A DNA stretch of 6,981 nucleotides from Candidatus Poribacteria bacterium (GCA_002687025.1 NYZG01000120.1:1-6981); one strand, 5' to 3'. Shown: positions 1-6,466, counted from the first letter of the stretch. Numbers and translations are program-made. Notes: generated by a model from the letters alone, not told the origin.

Positions 1-1298
1 CCGAGGTTCACGGGGTTTTCGATGAGGGTCATGTTATCGATGTCGACTTCGCGGAGGTACTCCACCGACCCGTCCTTCGAGCCGTTGTCGATCACGATGA
101 GCTCGTAAGGCGTGTCCGTCAGCGAGATGATGGAGTCCAGGCAGTTCTCGATGTGCTCGCGACCGTTGTGGTTGAGAATGATGATCGAGGTGGAGGGGTA
201 CCCGACCCGCGCGTGGTGCGACGCGAGCCGCACGTCGCGCACCGGGCTAAGCGGCCGGAACCTGGTCCCCCAGCCGGCGGCCTTCGGGTCGTCCGCGCGG
301 ATTCTCGTGAATATGTCCGAGAAGCGGCGCTCGTAGGTGTGCTCGGCCAACGCCCGGTTGCGACCGGCCTGCGCGATCGCGTCGCGTTCGTCCGAGTTGG
401 CGAGGTAGTGCCGGGCCTTGGCAACGAGCTCGTCGGCCGACGACGCCACGACGGCCTCTTCGCCGTCGACGAAGTATTCGTCCAGGCCGGCAACGGCATC
501 GGTCAACTGCATGGCGCCGCATGCGGGGATCTCGAAGTGTCGCCCCTTGATCTGTTGGGCCAAGCCCTCCTGATCGGGCGTCGACGCGTTCGACAGGTTC
601 AGGCATATGCGGCTGCGGCTCATGACCTCGATGGCGGTCGCCTGAGGTAGGCGGCCGCCCGGCCACCCGGTCCCGCGCACGGCCATGTTCACACCAGCCT
701 CGAGCAGTCGCTCGATTATCTGTGGCCGGTTGCCGTGGGCCATGCCGATGAAGCTGACGTCGTATTCGGGAGCGTGCACGCTCGGGGTGTAGAGCCAATG
801 GTTGCAGCCCCACTGCGACTTGATGACGCGTTCGTAGCCCATCGCGGCGTACTTCGGCAGGGCGCTGTCCGCAGTCGTGACGCTCCAGTCCATGCAGGGG
901 GCGTAGAGCGTCGTGAGCCCGTCGAAGCGCCAGTGATCGTCGCAGAACCACGCGGCGGTCACCGTCGACGTTTCCTTGGTGATCCTCTCCAGGACGCGTG
1001 GATTCATCTCGTCGTTGAACGGCACGAAGAACAGGAGGTCGGGCCGCTCCTTGCTGACGACATCCCACAGGGCGAGGTTCATCGAGCGCTTTCCGAGCTT
1101 CGCCAAGAGAGACGGGTAGTCGAAGTAGATGACCTCGTGGCCCATCCTGCGGAGTGAGTCGTAGAAGTTCCAGTGCTCGAAACTTCTACCGCGCTCCGTG
1201 TCGCCGTAGTCGTACGCTAGGGCCGCGTACAGGATGCGCAGGGACAAGGGGTCCCGGGCGTGCGTCGCTGCGGCTGGGGGCGCGCCAATCGCGCTCAT
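1..1298 (-). CDS. Two-domain glycosyltransferase (CgeB/YkvP-like + GT2), C-terminus cut by window edge
   Basis: This frame is open from the ATG at 1298 to the left edge (432 full codons, no stop), so the protein is truncated here. Likely role: cytoplasmic transfer of sugars from nucleotide-sugar donors onto a surface glycan or polysaccharide; donor and acceptor cannot be read. Residues 19-180 look like the N-terminal half of a GT-B CgeB-type enzyme. Residues 180-335 match the YkvP/CgeB 'glycosyl transferase group 1' C-terminal domain: VSFIG near 181, GRHFEIPACGAMQLTD near 252-267, FVDGEE near 276, then IAQAGRNRALAEHTYERR near 308-325. A second domain begins near residue 368 with SIIILNHNGREHIENCLDS and VIDNGSKDGS (402-411), the start of a family-2 GT-A fold; its DxD and catalytic base would lie outside the window. 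The start is backed by AGGAG at 1308-1304, 5 nt upstream. Domain families are recognised with good confidence; specificity is unknown. Confidence 0.9.
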   Translation of the reverse strand, partial: MSAIGAPPAAATHARDPLSLRILYAALAYDYGDTERGRSFEHWNFYDSLRRMGHEVIYFDYPSLLAKLGKRSMNLALWDVVSKERPDLLFFVPFNDEMNPRVLERITKETSTVTAAWFCDDHWRFDGLTTLYAPCMDWSVTTADSALPKYAAMGYERVIKSQWGCNHWLYTPSVHAPEYDVSFIGMAHGNRPQIIERLLEAGVNMAVRGTGWPGGRLPQATAIEVMSRSRICLNLSNASTPDQEGLAQQIKGRHFEIPACGAMQLTDAVAGLDEYFVDGEEAVVASSADELVAKARHYLANSDERDAIAQAGRNRALAEHTYERRFSDIFTRIRADDPKAAGWGTRFRPLSPVRDVRLASHHARVGYPSTSIIILNHNGREHIENCLDSIISLTDTPYELIVIDNGSKDGSVEYLREVDIDNMTLIENPVNL

Positions 1299-1524
1299 CG
1301 TGGCTCCTGGTGTCGCAGACATCTGGCGTCGCCGGCGCTTCGGCTTAAGCATGCCACAGCTACCCCGGGCGGTCTAAGCGGCGGCCTTGCGCGGGATGCG
1401 CCACCGGGGCCCAGCGTCGCGGCTGGTGTTCTTGCGTGGGATGGCAGTCGAGTCCATCCTTCACACCACCGGACGACCGGAGCCCGCGCCCGTTGGAAGC
1501 GGAGAGAAGTGGAGAGACGCCAGT
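1299..1524. other. Divergent intergenic region between glycosyltransferase and dehydrogenase
   Basis: This 226-nt gap should hold the promoters of both flanking genes. I see no convincing sigma70-type promoter in either direction. The best minus-strand candidate is TAGACC, a 17-nt spacer and CATGCT preceded by TGG (about 1371-1343), which is weak. The dehydrogenase frame stays open back to 1387, but that stretch encodes an arginine- and proline-rich peptide unlike the family's N-terminus, so I treat it as non-coding. Confidence 0.5.
1511..1516 (+). promoter_or_regulatory. Ribosome binding site deciding the dehydrogenase start
   Basis: GGAGAG lies 8 nt before the ATG at 1525. It supports that start over the in-frame upstream ATGs at 1387, 1396 and 1441. 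The protein starting at 1525 also has the family's usual N-terminus. Confidence 0.6.
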
Positions 1525-2559
1525 ATGCCGGAACCCCACCGCATCCCAGCCGATGACCTGCGCGCGTTCGTCGTCGGGCTGATCGAGAAGCTCGGGACGC
1601 CCGCGGACATCGCGCAGGTCGTGGCCACGACGCTCGTGAACGCCGATCTCGCGGGACACACGTCCCATGGCGTCATGCAGATCGCGAACTATCTGGGCGG
1701 CATAGAACGCGGGTGGCTCGTGCCGGACGCGCGTCCCACGGTGATCCGCGAGCTCCCCGGATCGGCGGCCATTGACGCCCACTCAGGATGGGGCCACTAC
1801 ACGGCCAAATGGACGATGGACAGGCTTATCGAGAAGGCGCGCGTTACGGGCGTGGCGTGTGCGAGCATCGGCGCCGTCCAGCATATCGGGCGGTTGGGCG
1901 AGTACGCCGAACAGGCCGCCGCGGCCGGATGCGTCGGCATCATCTCCGTGGCGTGGGGCGGTCGTGACATCGGCCCCGCGCCACCTTACGGCGGCGTCTC
2001 GAAGTCCCTCGGGACGAACCCGTTCACCGTGGGCGCCCCGACGGGTGATGACACGCCCTTCGTCTCCGATTTCGCCACGACCGCCGTCGCGCACGGTAAG
2101 ATCGCCGTGGCGCGCCTGAACGGCACGGACGCCCCGGCGGACTCGATCGTCGATACGAACGGAGCCCCCACGGTCGATCCAGACGCGTTCTTCGACGGTG
2201 GCGCGCTACGGATATTCGGCGGCCACAAGGGCTACGCTCTGTCGCTGGTCACATGCGTCCTGGCGCAACTGAACGGCGAATACGACGAGGAAGGCCGACG
2301 CGTCCACGGCGTCTACATGCAGGCGATCGACATCGGAGCTTTCCAGCCCTTGGAGACGTATCAGAGGCACGTCCGGTCGCTCATGGACGACATGAAGGCG
2401 TCCGAGACGGCGCCGGGAGTCGACGAAGTCCTGGCGCCCGGCGAGCCGGAACGCCGCGCGCGCGACCGCCAACTGGCGGAGGGCGTCGAGCTCTCCGGCG
2501 CGATGGTCACGCACCTGCGCGAGTGCGCCGCCCGAGCCGAGGTCGACCCGCTATGCTGA
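1525..2559 (+). CDS. Ldh_2-family malate/L-lactate-type dehydrogenase
   Basis: A 344-residue NAD(P)-dependent 2-hydroxyacid oxidoreductase of the malate/L-lactate dehydrogenase (Ldh_2, YlbC/YiaK-like) family, a fold distinct from classical LDH/MDH. Family landmarks appear in order: GHTSHGVMQIANYL at residues 44-57, with the conserved SHG histidine at about 48; QHIGRLGEY at 119-127; SLGTNPFTVGAP at 161-172; DFATTAVAHGKI at 182-193; the nucleotide-binding GGHKGYALSLV at 232-242; and a late APGE near 304. The length is within the family's usual 330-360. There is no signal peptide, so it is cytoplasmic. Members act on malate, lactate, ureidoglycolate, diketogulonate and other 2-keto/2-hydroxy acids, so the substrate is not assignable from sequence. 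An in-frame extension to 1387 exists, but the start at 1525 has the RBS and the expected N-terminus. The Nudix gene follows after 34 nt, probably in one transcript. Confidence 0.9.
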   Translation: MPEPHRIPADDLRAFVVGLIEKLGTPADIAQVVATTLVNADLAGHTSHGVMQIANYLGGIERGWLVPDARPTVIRELPGSAAIDAHSGWGHYTAKWTMDRLIEKARVTGVACASIGAVQHIGRLGEYAEQAAAAGCVGIISVAWGGRDIGPAPPYGGVSKSLGTNPFTVGAPTGDDTPFVSDFATTAVAHGKIAVARLNGTDAPADSIVDTNGAPTVDPDAFFDGGALRIFGGHKGYALSLVTCVLAQLNGEYDEEGRRVHGVYMQAIDIGAFQPLETYQRHVRSLMDDMKASETAPGVDEVLAPGEPERRARDRQLAEGVELSGAMVTHLRECAARAEVDPLC

Positions 2560-2581
2560 GACGATCCGTGGCGCGAGATCG

Positions 2582-2587
2582 AGGAGG
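2582..2587 (+). promoter_or_regulatory. Strong ribosome binding site for the GTG-started Nudix gene
   Basis: A perfect AGGAGG lies 6 nt before the GTG at 2594, which fixes this non-ATG start. It lies within the 34-nt gap after the dehydrogenase stop. Confidence 0.8.
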
Positions 2588-2593
2588 CCGCGC

Positions 2594-3058
2594 GTGACGG
2601 AGCTGCCATCCTGGGCGTGGATTCGCCCCATCGTGATAGGTCTGTTCCGGCAGGACGGCGCCATCCTCGTGGCGGAGTGCCGCGACCCTGTGAAGGGCGA
2701 GACGTTCTATCGCCCCCTCGGCGGAGCGATCGAGTTCGGGGAGACTAGCGCCGAAGCGCTTGTCCGCGAGATGCGGGAGGAACTCGACGAGGAGATCAAG
2801 GCCCTCGAGTACCTGGGGACGTTGGAGAACATCTTCACCTTCGACGGCGCCGCCGGCCACGAGATCGTGCAGGTCTACGACGCCCGGTTCACCGATCCCA
2901 CCGTCTACGGCAGAGGCGTCGTCGCGGGATATGAGGCGGACGCGGGGGTCGAGGAATTCACGGCGATGTGGATGCCGGTCGAGTCGTTCGAGGGGGACGA
3001 CGCGAGGATCGTCTACCCCAACGGACTGCTGGAGCTGCTGCGATCGCGCGCGGCGTGA
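2594..3058 (+). CDS. Nudix hydrolase (MutT-like)
   Basis: A 154-residue single-domain Nudix protein that would hydrolyse a nucleoside-diphosphate-linked substrate in the cytoplasm with a divalent metal. The Nudix box spans residues 44-66: G44, five residues, E50, seven residues, then R58-E59-M-R-E62-E63. All metal-binding glutamates are present. The glycine normally near the end of the box is Asp65, a modest deviation. IRPIVIGLFRQDGAILVAE (10-28) is the preceding beta strand pair, and FYRPLGG (38-44) leads into the box. A C-terminal YPNGLLELL completes a family-typical length. Translation starts at GTG with AGGAGG upstream; no in-frame ATG offers a better start. It lies 34 nt after the dehydrogenase, so co-transcription is likely. 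It could be a nucleotide-sugar, ADP-ribose or mutagenic-nucleotide hydrolase; sequence alone does not say which. Confidence 0.92.
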   Translation: MTELPSWAWIRPIVIGLFRQDGAILVAECRDPVKGETFYRPLGGAIEFGETSAEALVREMREELDEEIKALEYLGTLENIFTFDGAAGHEIVQVYDARFTDPTVYGRGVVAGYEADAGVEEFTAMWMPVESFEGDDARIVYPNGLLELLRSRAA

Positions 3059-3090
3059 TGCGTGGGCCGCTGCTGACAGGCCGTCTGCGA

Positions 3091-4239
3091 CTACGCGTGG
3101 CGCATATGGGCCGCGTCAACCGACCGGTCGTCCGCGGCGAGCCGCAGCGACCCGTTCGCCCCGCTCCCGGCGCCGGCCACGAGACCCCCGAACGTGCAGT
3201 GACGCACGTACAGTTCGAGCTTGTGACGCAGCAGGCGGACCAGCCAGTGCTTCGGGGGCGTCGCCTGACCCAGCGTTGGAACCGCGTCAGCGTCGCCGTC
3301 GAGCCATCTCGTCAGGTCGCTCACTAGGCGTTCGTACCACGCCTGCGCGTCGTCGAAATCCGGGTAAGAGTCGCGGGATTGGAGGATCGCGGGGCGCTCG
3401 GAGGCCTCCCCGCCTTCCTCAGCGACGCCGATGTCGTGGACGATCCGCTCGACGTAGCGGAACACCTTGGGCGCGCACAACCACGTGGACTCGATGGCGT
3501 CGATGAGCCTCGCCGCGGTCGCTTCGGGCAGCAGCGACCGGATCCGACCGGCCCGCTCCTGCGTGCGCGGGAGCTGCAACTGCGCAAAGTACGGGTCGCC
3601 GAAGGGAGGGTTGCCGTAATCGTCTCCCGCGCCACGCACATCCCCGGCGTAGACGTCGAGCTGGAATACGTCGCGCTTGTCGTCGAACCACGTCAGCGTC
3701 TTGACCCACCAGCGCAGCCGCGAAATCAGATGCTCGACCAGGAGGGCCTTCGCTTCGGAGCGCTCGCCAAGCGCGGCGTACACGTTCGCTACGACGGATG
3801 CCCAGTCGATGTCGGAGCCATCCCGTCGCGCTGCCAGTTCCGCCTGCGCGACGGCAAGTGGCGCCTCCTGGGCCCACGCGTCCAGGCAGAAGACGACGAC
3901 CAGCATGCGGCGCTTGCGGTCGGGCGGGGCGGTGTAGCACCCGAGGACGAACTCCGGGCACGCCTGCGCGCCGATCGCGCGGAGTATCTGGTTCGTCGGC
4001 GCGGGGAACATGGCGTGTCCACACATGCTCATCGGGTCGATCATCCGGCCGAGCACGTCGAGCGCCCACGCCGGGGCCTCCCCCATCGCCATCTCCTCGT
4101 CGTAGATGGCGCGCAACTCCTCGGAGGCGGGCAGATCCTCGCCGTGCTGCGCGGAGCCGTCCCATCCGGCGCTGTAGGGCGTGCACGCCCATGCGCTTGC
4201 GGTGTGGCTTCGCCCGTAGTTCTCCTCATTCCACTCCAT
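3091..4239 (-). CDS. Unrecognised 382-residue cytoplasmic protein
   Basis: I do not recognise this protein. It has no signal peptide or clear membrane segment. It is unusually tryptophan-rich (13 Trp) and looks mostly alpha-helical. Visible landmarks are an acidic N-terminal third (DEEMAMGEAPAWALDVLGRM, 47-66), a Cys/His patch MSMCGHAMFPAPTNQ (70-84) followed by Cys94 and Cys101, a hydrophobic helix RMLVVVFCLDAW (111-122), an Ala-rich helical hairpin (126-170), an aromatic segment RWWVKTLTWFDD (176-187) and a glycine/proline loop with NPPFGDPYF (210-218). The ATG at 4239 has AGGGAAGG 9 nt upstream. This strand is preferred over the overlapping plus-strand frame because it has balanced composition and helical periodicity, whereas the other is Arg/Val/His-rich. 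It lies 168 nt downstream of the lipoprotein gene on the same strand and may have its own promoter. No function is proposed. Confidence 0.75.
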   Translation of the reverse strand: MEWNEENYGRSHTASAWACTPYSAGWDGSAQHGEDLPASEELRAIYDEEMAMGEAPAWALDVLGRMIDPMSMCGHAMFPAPTNQILRAIGAQACPEFVLGCYTAPPDRKRRMLVVVFCLDAWAQEAPLAVAQAELAARRDGSDIDWASVVANVYAALGERSEAKALLVEHLISRLRWWVKTLTWFDDKRDVFQLDVYAGDVRGAGDDYGNPPFGDPYFAQLQLPRTQERAGRIRSLLPEATAARLIDAIESTWLCAPKVFRYVERIVHDIGVAEEGGEASERPAILQSRDSYPDFDDAQAWYERLVSDLTRWLDGDADAVPTLGQATPPKHWLVRLLRHKLELYVRHCTFGGLVAGAGSGANGSLRLAADDRSVDAAHMRHA

Positions 4240-4290
4240 CGACTTGCGCCTTCCCTGGCTGGGGCGAATCCGCCGCGTCCTGCCGGCCGG

Positions 4291-4319
4291 AGAATGGGGC
4301 CCACACGCACAGCCGTCAA
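4291..4319 (-). promoter_or_regulatory. Candidate sigma70-like promoter for the unrecognised 382-residue gene
   Basis: On the minus strand TTGACG (4319-4314, five of six consensus) is followed by a 17-nt spacer and CATTCT (4296-4291, three of six). It would start transcription roughly 45 nt before the ATG at 4239. The -35 is good and the -10 weak, in GC-rich DNA whose promoter rules for this organism are unknown. Confidence 0.35.
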
Positions 4320-4388
4320 CGTCGAGCGGCCGAGCCCACGTCGGGTATCCCCGTGACCCCAGCGTGGAGGGCTTCGGCCCGCGGCCGC

Positions 4389-4409
4389 GACTCCGCCAGG
4401 CGTGGAGTC
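4389..4409 (-). terminator. Possible hairpin terminator at the lipoprotein stop codon
   Basis: GACTCC and GGAGTC form a perfect 6-bp stem around a 9-nt loop, which can pair further as CGC/GCG. Two bases of the lipoprotein's TGA stop lie in the stem. No T-tract follows on the minus strand, so this is not a classical intrinsic terminator; it may be an attenuating or mRNA-protecting hairpin, or chance. Confidence 0.3.
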
Positions 4410-5361
4410 AGTCGCGCTTGAACACGTCCACGGTTACCGTCGACGCGCTGGACGTGAGAACGGGCCCGAGTTGGGCGGCGATTTCGGGCGGAAGGCCGGA
4501 CGTATCGATCCGCGCGGCCCCGGTCATGTCGCTGGTCGTGGCCGCGTGGAGGAGCATCCCCGTGCCCACGTCGAGTCGGTATCTGCCGGTCTGCGAGCCG
4601 GTGAGCTCGTCGTAGACAAGCGTCGGCAGGCCGTCGCCGGGCGTGTATCCGGGATCGGGCCTGAAGTCGCCCGTGGCCGTGATCGTGGCGATGCCGTCGT
4701 CGACGGCGGCCAACGTGTAGGTCGTGGCCGCGGCGATTCCCGAGATCGCGACGCCCGACTTCCAGGACTCGCCCACGGCGATCTCGGCGGCGGGGTGCGC
4801 GATGAACATGTTGGACATCGTCCCCTTCATGCTGGCGTCGCTGAGCGTCTGTCGCAGCGACTCTCGCGCCATCAGCTTCATCTCTTCCGACAGGTCCATC
4901 GCCGCCACGACGATATCGGCGATGTCGTCGAGACCGGACACGCGCGTGACCCGTCCGTCAGCGGCCACGGTCGTCGTGAACGACTTGCCGGCGAGCGCGG
5001 CGAACACCGCGTTCAGGGTCGCGGAGACATCGTCCATGGCCGCGGAGTCGATGGTCTCGTCTCCCACCGTACTGCTCATCTCGACGGAGGTCGAGACGAA
5101 GGTGGTCACGCCGTCCAGGCTATCGCCGTCGGCGGCGGTCTCGAAGCGCATTTCGTGGACGGTGCGCATCGTCTGGGTCGTCGTGGATTCCTGCCCGGCG
5201 ACCGTCTGCACTGCCGTCGTGTCGATGGAGGTCGTGACTTCGTACGTCGCGCCGAGTTCGGGGTTCAGACGCAGGATGAACGTCTCGTCGCCGCATCCGA
5301 TCGCCATGAGCAGGATGGCGAAAAGCGCTCCTGCGCGAACCGTGGCCGGTGGGCCGTGCAT
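4408..5361 (-). CDS. Putative lipoprotein, DUF6263-like
   Basis: A 317-residue probable lipoprotein of unknown role. Residues 1-23 form a lipoprotein signal: Arg9, hydrophobic core GALFAILLMAIG, then Cys23 in an A-I-G-C lipobox. Ala rather than Leu at -3 makes the box slightly atypical. Residue +2 is Gly, so outer-membrane sorting is expected if the Lol system applies. The mature part is Thr/Ser/Asp-rich and beta-strand-like: LRLNPELGATYEVTTSID (30-47), TTTVAADGRVTRVSGLDD (around 124-141), GESWKSG and a later ATTYTLAAVDDGIATITATG. A hydrophobic LRLxPxxGxxY opening and an 'AADGRVTRVSG' strand resemble DUF6263 proteins; I recognise this by pattern only. The frame is open back to 5514, but the ATG at 5361 has AGAGGA 5 nt upstream and uniquely places the signal peptide at the N-terminus. 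It is divergent from the secreted protein at 5601. Confidence 0.85.
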   Translation of the reverse strand: MHGPPATVRAGALFAILLMAIGCGDETFILRLNPELGATYEVTTSIDTTAVQTVAGQESTTTQTMRTVHEMRFETAADGDSLDGVTTFVSTSVEMSSTVGDETIDSAAMDDVSATLNAVFAALAGKSFTTTVAADGRVTRVSGLDDIADIVVAAMDLSEEMKLMARESLRQTLSDASMKGTMSNMFIAHPAAEIAVGESWKSGVAISGIAAATTYTLAAVDDGIATITATGDFRPDPGYTPGDGLPTLVYDELTGSQTGRYRLDVGTGMLLHAATTSDMTGAARIDTSGLPPEIAAQLGPVLTSSASTVTVDVFKRD

Positions 5362-5365
5362 CGCG

Positions 5366-5374
5366 TTCCTCTCC
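5366..5374 (-). promoter_or_regulatory. Ribosome binding site deciding the lipoprotein start
   Basis: GGAGAGGAA on the minus strand, with its AGAGGA core ending 5 nt before the ATG at 5361. It decides against the in-frame start at 5514, which would bury the signal peptide under 51 Arg/Pro-rich residues. Confidence 0.6.
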
Positions 5375-5414
5375 GGTAGCAACTCGGCCGGCGGGTGTGT
5401 TCGGAACGCTGCGG

Positions 5415-5443
5415 ACGATACCACGCGCCAGGCAGTTTGTCCT
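5415..5443 (-). promoter_or_regulatory. Candidate promoter for the lipoprotein gene
   Basis: On the minus strand AGGACA (5443-5438, four of six) is followed by a 17-nt spacer and TATCGT (5420-5415, four of six), with an extended -10 TGG just before it. It would give a leader of about 45-50 nt. The arrangement is plausible but each element is imperfect. Confidence 0.35.
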
Positions 5444-5507
5444 TCATTTTCGGGCCGCGGCGCTCCCGTTCCGCGCCGCCGAGGCGGCGGACGCCGGGTC
5501 TCCGCCG

Positions 5508-5536
5508 TTGCCAAGCGGCGATCCGCAGGCTAACTT
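5508..5536 (+). promoter_or_regulatory. Candidate sigma70-like promoter for the first secreted protein
   Basis: TTGCCA (5508-5513, five of six), an exact 17-nt spacer and TAACTT (5531-5536, keeping the key T1, A2 and T6) lie about 65 nt before the ATG at 5601. It is back-to-back with the minus-strand candidate at 5443-5415. Confidence 0.4.
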
Positions 5537-5555
5537 GTCGCTCAGTGACGCCTCT

Positions 5556-5565
5556 CGTCGCGACG
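5556..5565. repeat. 10-bp perfect palindrome in the leader of the first secreted gene
   Basis: CGTCGCGACG is self-complementary and lies just downstream of the predicted transcription start for the gene at 5601. That is an operator-like position, but palindromes of C and G are common by chance in DNA this GC-rich. Confidence 0.2.
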
Positions 5566-5600
5566 CCGACGCGCCGCGACCACCGTAAGGGGACGCGACC

Positions 5601-6362
5601 ATGCCACGACAGCTACTCCGTCTCGCCCTGGTGTGCGCGGCGCTCGCCGGGGTCGTCACGGCCGCGTCGGCCGTACAGTACACCGACCCGTTCGACGGCC
5701 CCGACCTCGCGGACTTCTGGACGTTCCGCACGCCCGGGGACAACGACCGGCACGCCTTCGAGGACGGCTGGTTCATCCTCGACATCGATGCCGGTCAAGA
5801 TACGTACAAACGCGGCGTCGATGGCGCGCCGTTCCTCCTCACGGACCCACCCGCGGACGACGCGGCGTTCAGCATCGAAACGCGCGTGAACGCTATCCTG
5901 GATCAGGCCGTACAGCCGGTCGCCTCGCATACCGGCCTGGTGTTCTTCAACGAGACGGACTGGTCGTACTCCTTCTGGGGCCCGTACAACAACGTGGACA
6001 TCCGCCTGGAAGACGTCATCGAGCAGGACTACCGCTGGCGGGATCAGACACTGATAGGCGTTACCCCCGGCGGCGGGATAACCGAGGACATCTACCTCAA
6101 GATCGAGAAGAATGGCGACGAGTTGGAATTCCTGTGGAAGCTTGCCGAGGGCGACAACTGGGAATCCGCCGGCGTCGACGCCAAGCTCGGGCCGCAGTAC
6201 CGCATTGGGAACTACAAGATCGGGCTGTTCCTCAAGAACTGGGGCGGGTCGATCCCCACGCGCGCGGCATTCGACTACTTCCACTCACCCGAGATCGTGG
6301 GTCTGTCCGTTGATCCGAACGGCAAGGCCGCGACGCAGTGGGGCGCGCTAAAGTCGCGCTGA
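5601..6362 (+). CDS. Secreted concanavalin-like (DUF1349-type) beta-sandwich protein
   Basis: A 253-residue exported protein. Residues 1-24 are a Sec signal peptide: Arg3 and Arg7, hydrophobic core LALVCAALAGVVTA, cleavage after A-S-A at 24. The mature part reads as one concanavalin A-like/glucanase-type jelly roll: YTDPFDGPDLADFW (27-40), DGWFILDID (55-63), FSIETRVNA (90-98), TGLVFFNETDWSYSFWG (111-127), IYLKIEKNGDELEFLWKL (164-181), and IGLFLKNWGG with AAFDYFHSPE (207-231) as the closing strands. These match DUF1349-type sandwiches, which mostly bind carbohydrate or accompany glycan-degrading enzymes. No catalytic pair is evident, so binding is likelier than hydrolysis. The tail ends in TQWGALKSR after a short linker. 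The ATG at 5601 has AAGGGGA 7 nt upstream. It is followed by a hairpin and then a similar secreted protein, and is divergent from the lipoprotein. Confidence 0.88.
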   Translation: MPRQLLRLALVCAALAGVVTAASAVQYTDPFDGPDLADFWTFRTPGDNDRHAFEDGWFILDIDAGQDTYKRGVDGAPFLLTDPPADDAAFSIETRVNAILDQAVQPVASHTGLVFFNETDWSYSFWGPYNNVDIRLEDVIEQDYRWRDQTLIGVTPGGGITEDIYLKIEKNGDELEFLWKLAEGDNWESAGVDAKLGPQYRIGNYKIGLFLKNWGGSIPTRAAFDYFHSPEIVGLSVDPNGKAATQWGALKSR

Positions 6363-6369
6363 CCCCCCT

Positions 6370-6396
6370 GACGGCCCGGTAGCGCGCCGGGCCGTC
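6370..6396 (+). terminator. 10-bp perfect hairpin after the first secreted gene
   Basis: GACGGCCCGG and CCGGGCCGTC pair perfectly around a 7-nt loop, beginning 8 nt after the TGA at 6360-6362. The stem is very GC-rich and is followed by a pyrimidine-rich run (CCTCTCCCTCCCTC) rather than a T-tract. In GC-rich genomes such hairpins often mark transcript ends. A strong promoter begins about 40 nt downstream, which fits a boundary between transcription units. Confidence 0.65.
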
Positions 6397-6438
6397 GCCT
6401 CTCCCTCCCTCACGTGCTGCGGCCCGGCAAGTCGCGCT

Positions 6439-6466
6439 TTGACCACATTTCCTGTCGTGATATGCT
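6439..6466 (+). promoter_or_regulatory. Sigma70-like extended -10 promoter for the second secreted protein
   Basis: TTGACC (6439-6444, five of six) is followed by a 16-nt spacer and TATGCT (6461-6466, four of six), preceded by TGA as an extended -10. It lies in a locally AT-richer patch and would give a leader of about 60 nt before the ATG at 6536. This is the best promoter match in the window. Confidence 0.55.

Noticed and set aside
247..1068. Minus-strand 273-codon open frame inside the glycosyltransferase
   Set aside because: Arg/Gly/Pro-rich translation with no motifs. The other minus-strand frame over the same bases gives clear glycosyltransferase motifs and runs open to the window edge.
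1387..1524. N-terminal extension of the dehydrogenase frame
   Set aside because: Encodes 46 Arg/Pro-rich residues not expected in the Ldh_2 family; the ATG at 1525 has a well-placed GGAGAG.
3379..4356. Plus-strand 325-codon frame opposite the unrecognised 382-residue gene
   Set aside because: Arg/Val/His-rich composition typical of an antisense shadow in GC-rich DNA. The minus strand has balanced composition, aromatic residues and an RBS.
4402..5379. Plus-strand 325-codon frame opposite the lipoprotein
   Set aside because: Gly/Arg/His-rich shadow with no domain. The minus strand carries a signal peptide, lipobox and RBS.
5474..5489. CGCCGCC-GA-GGCGGCG inverted repeat
   Set aside because: A 2-nt loop cannot form a hairpin as written, and C/G-only dyads are expected by chance here. 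No T-tract follows.
4724..5533. Second plus-strand frame (269 codons) opposite the lipoprotein
   Set aside because: Ser/Val/Thr-rich mirror of the lipoprotein's Thr/Asp codons; no RBS or motif.
5613..6284. Minus-strand 223-codon frame opposite the first secreted protein
   Set aside because: Valine/Arg/Glu-rich antisense shadow; the plus strand has a signal peptide and sandwich-fold motifs.
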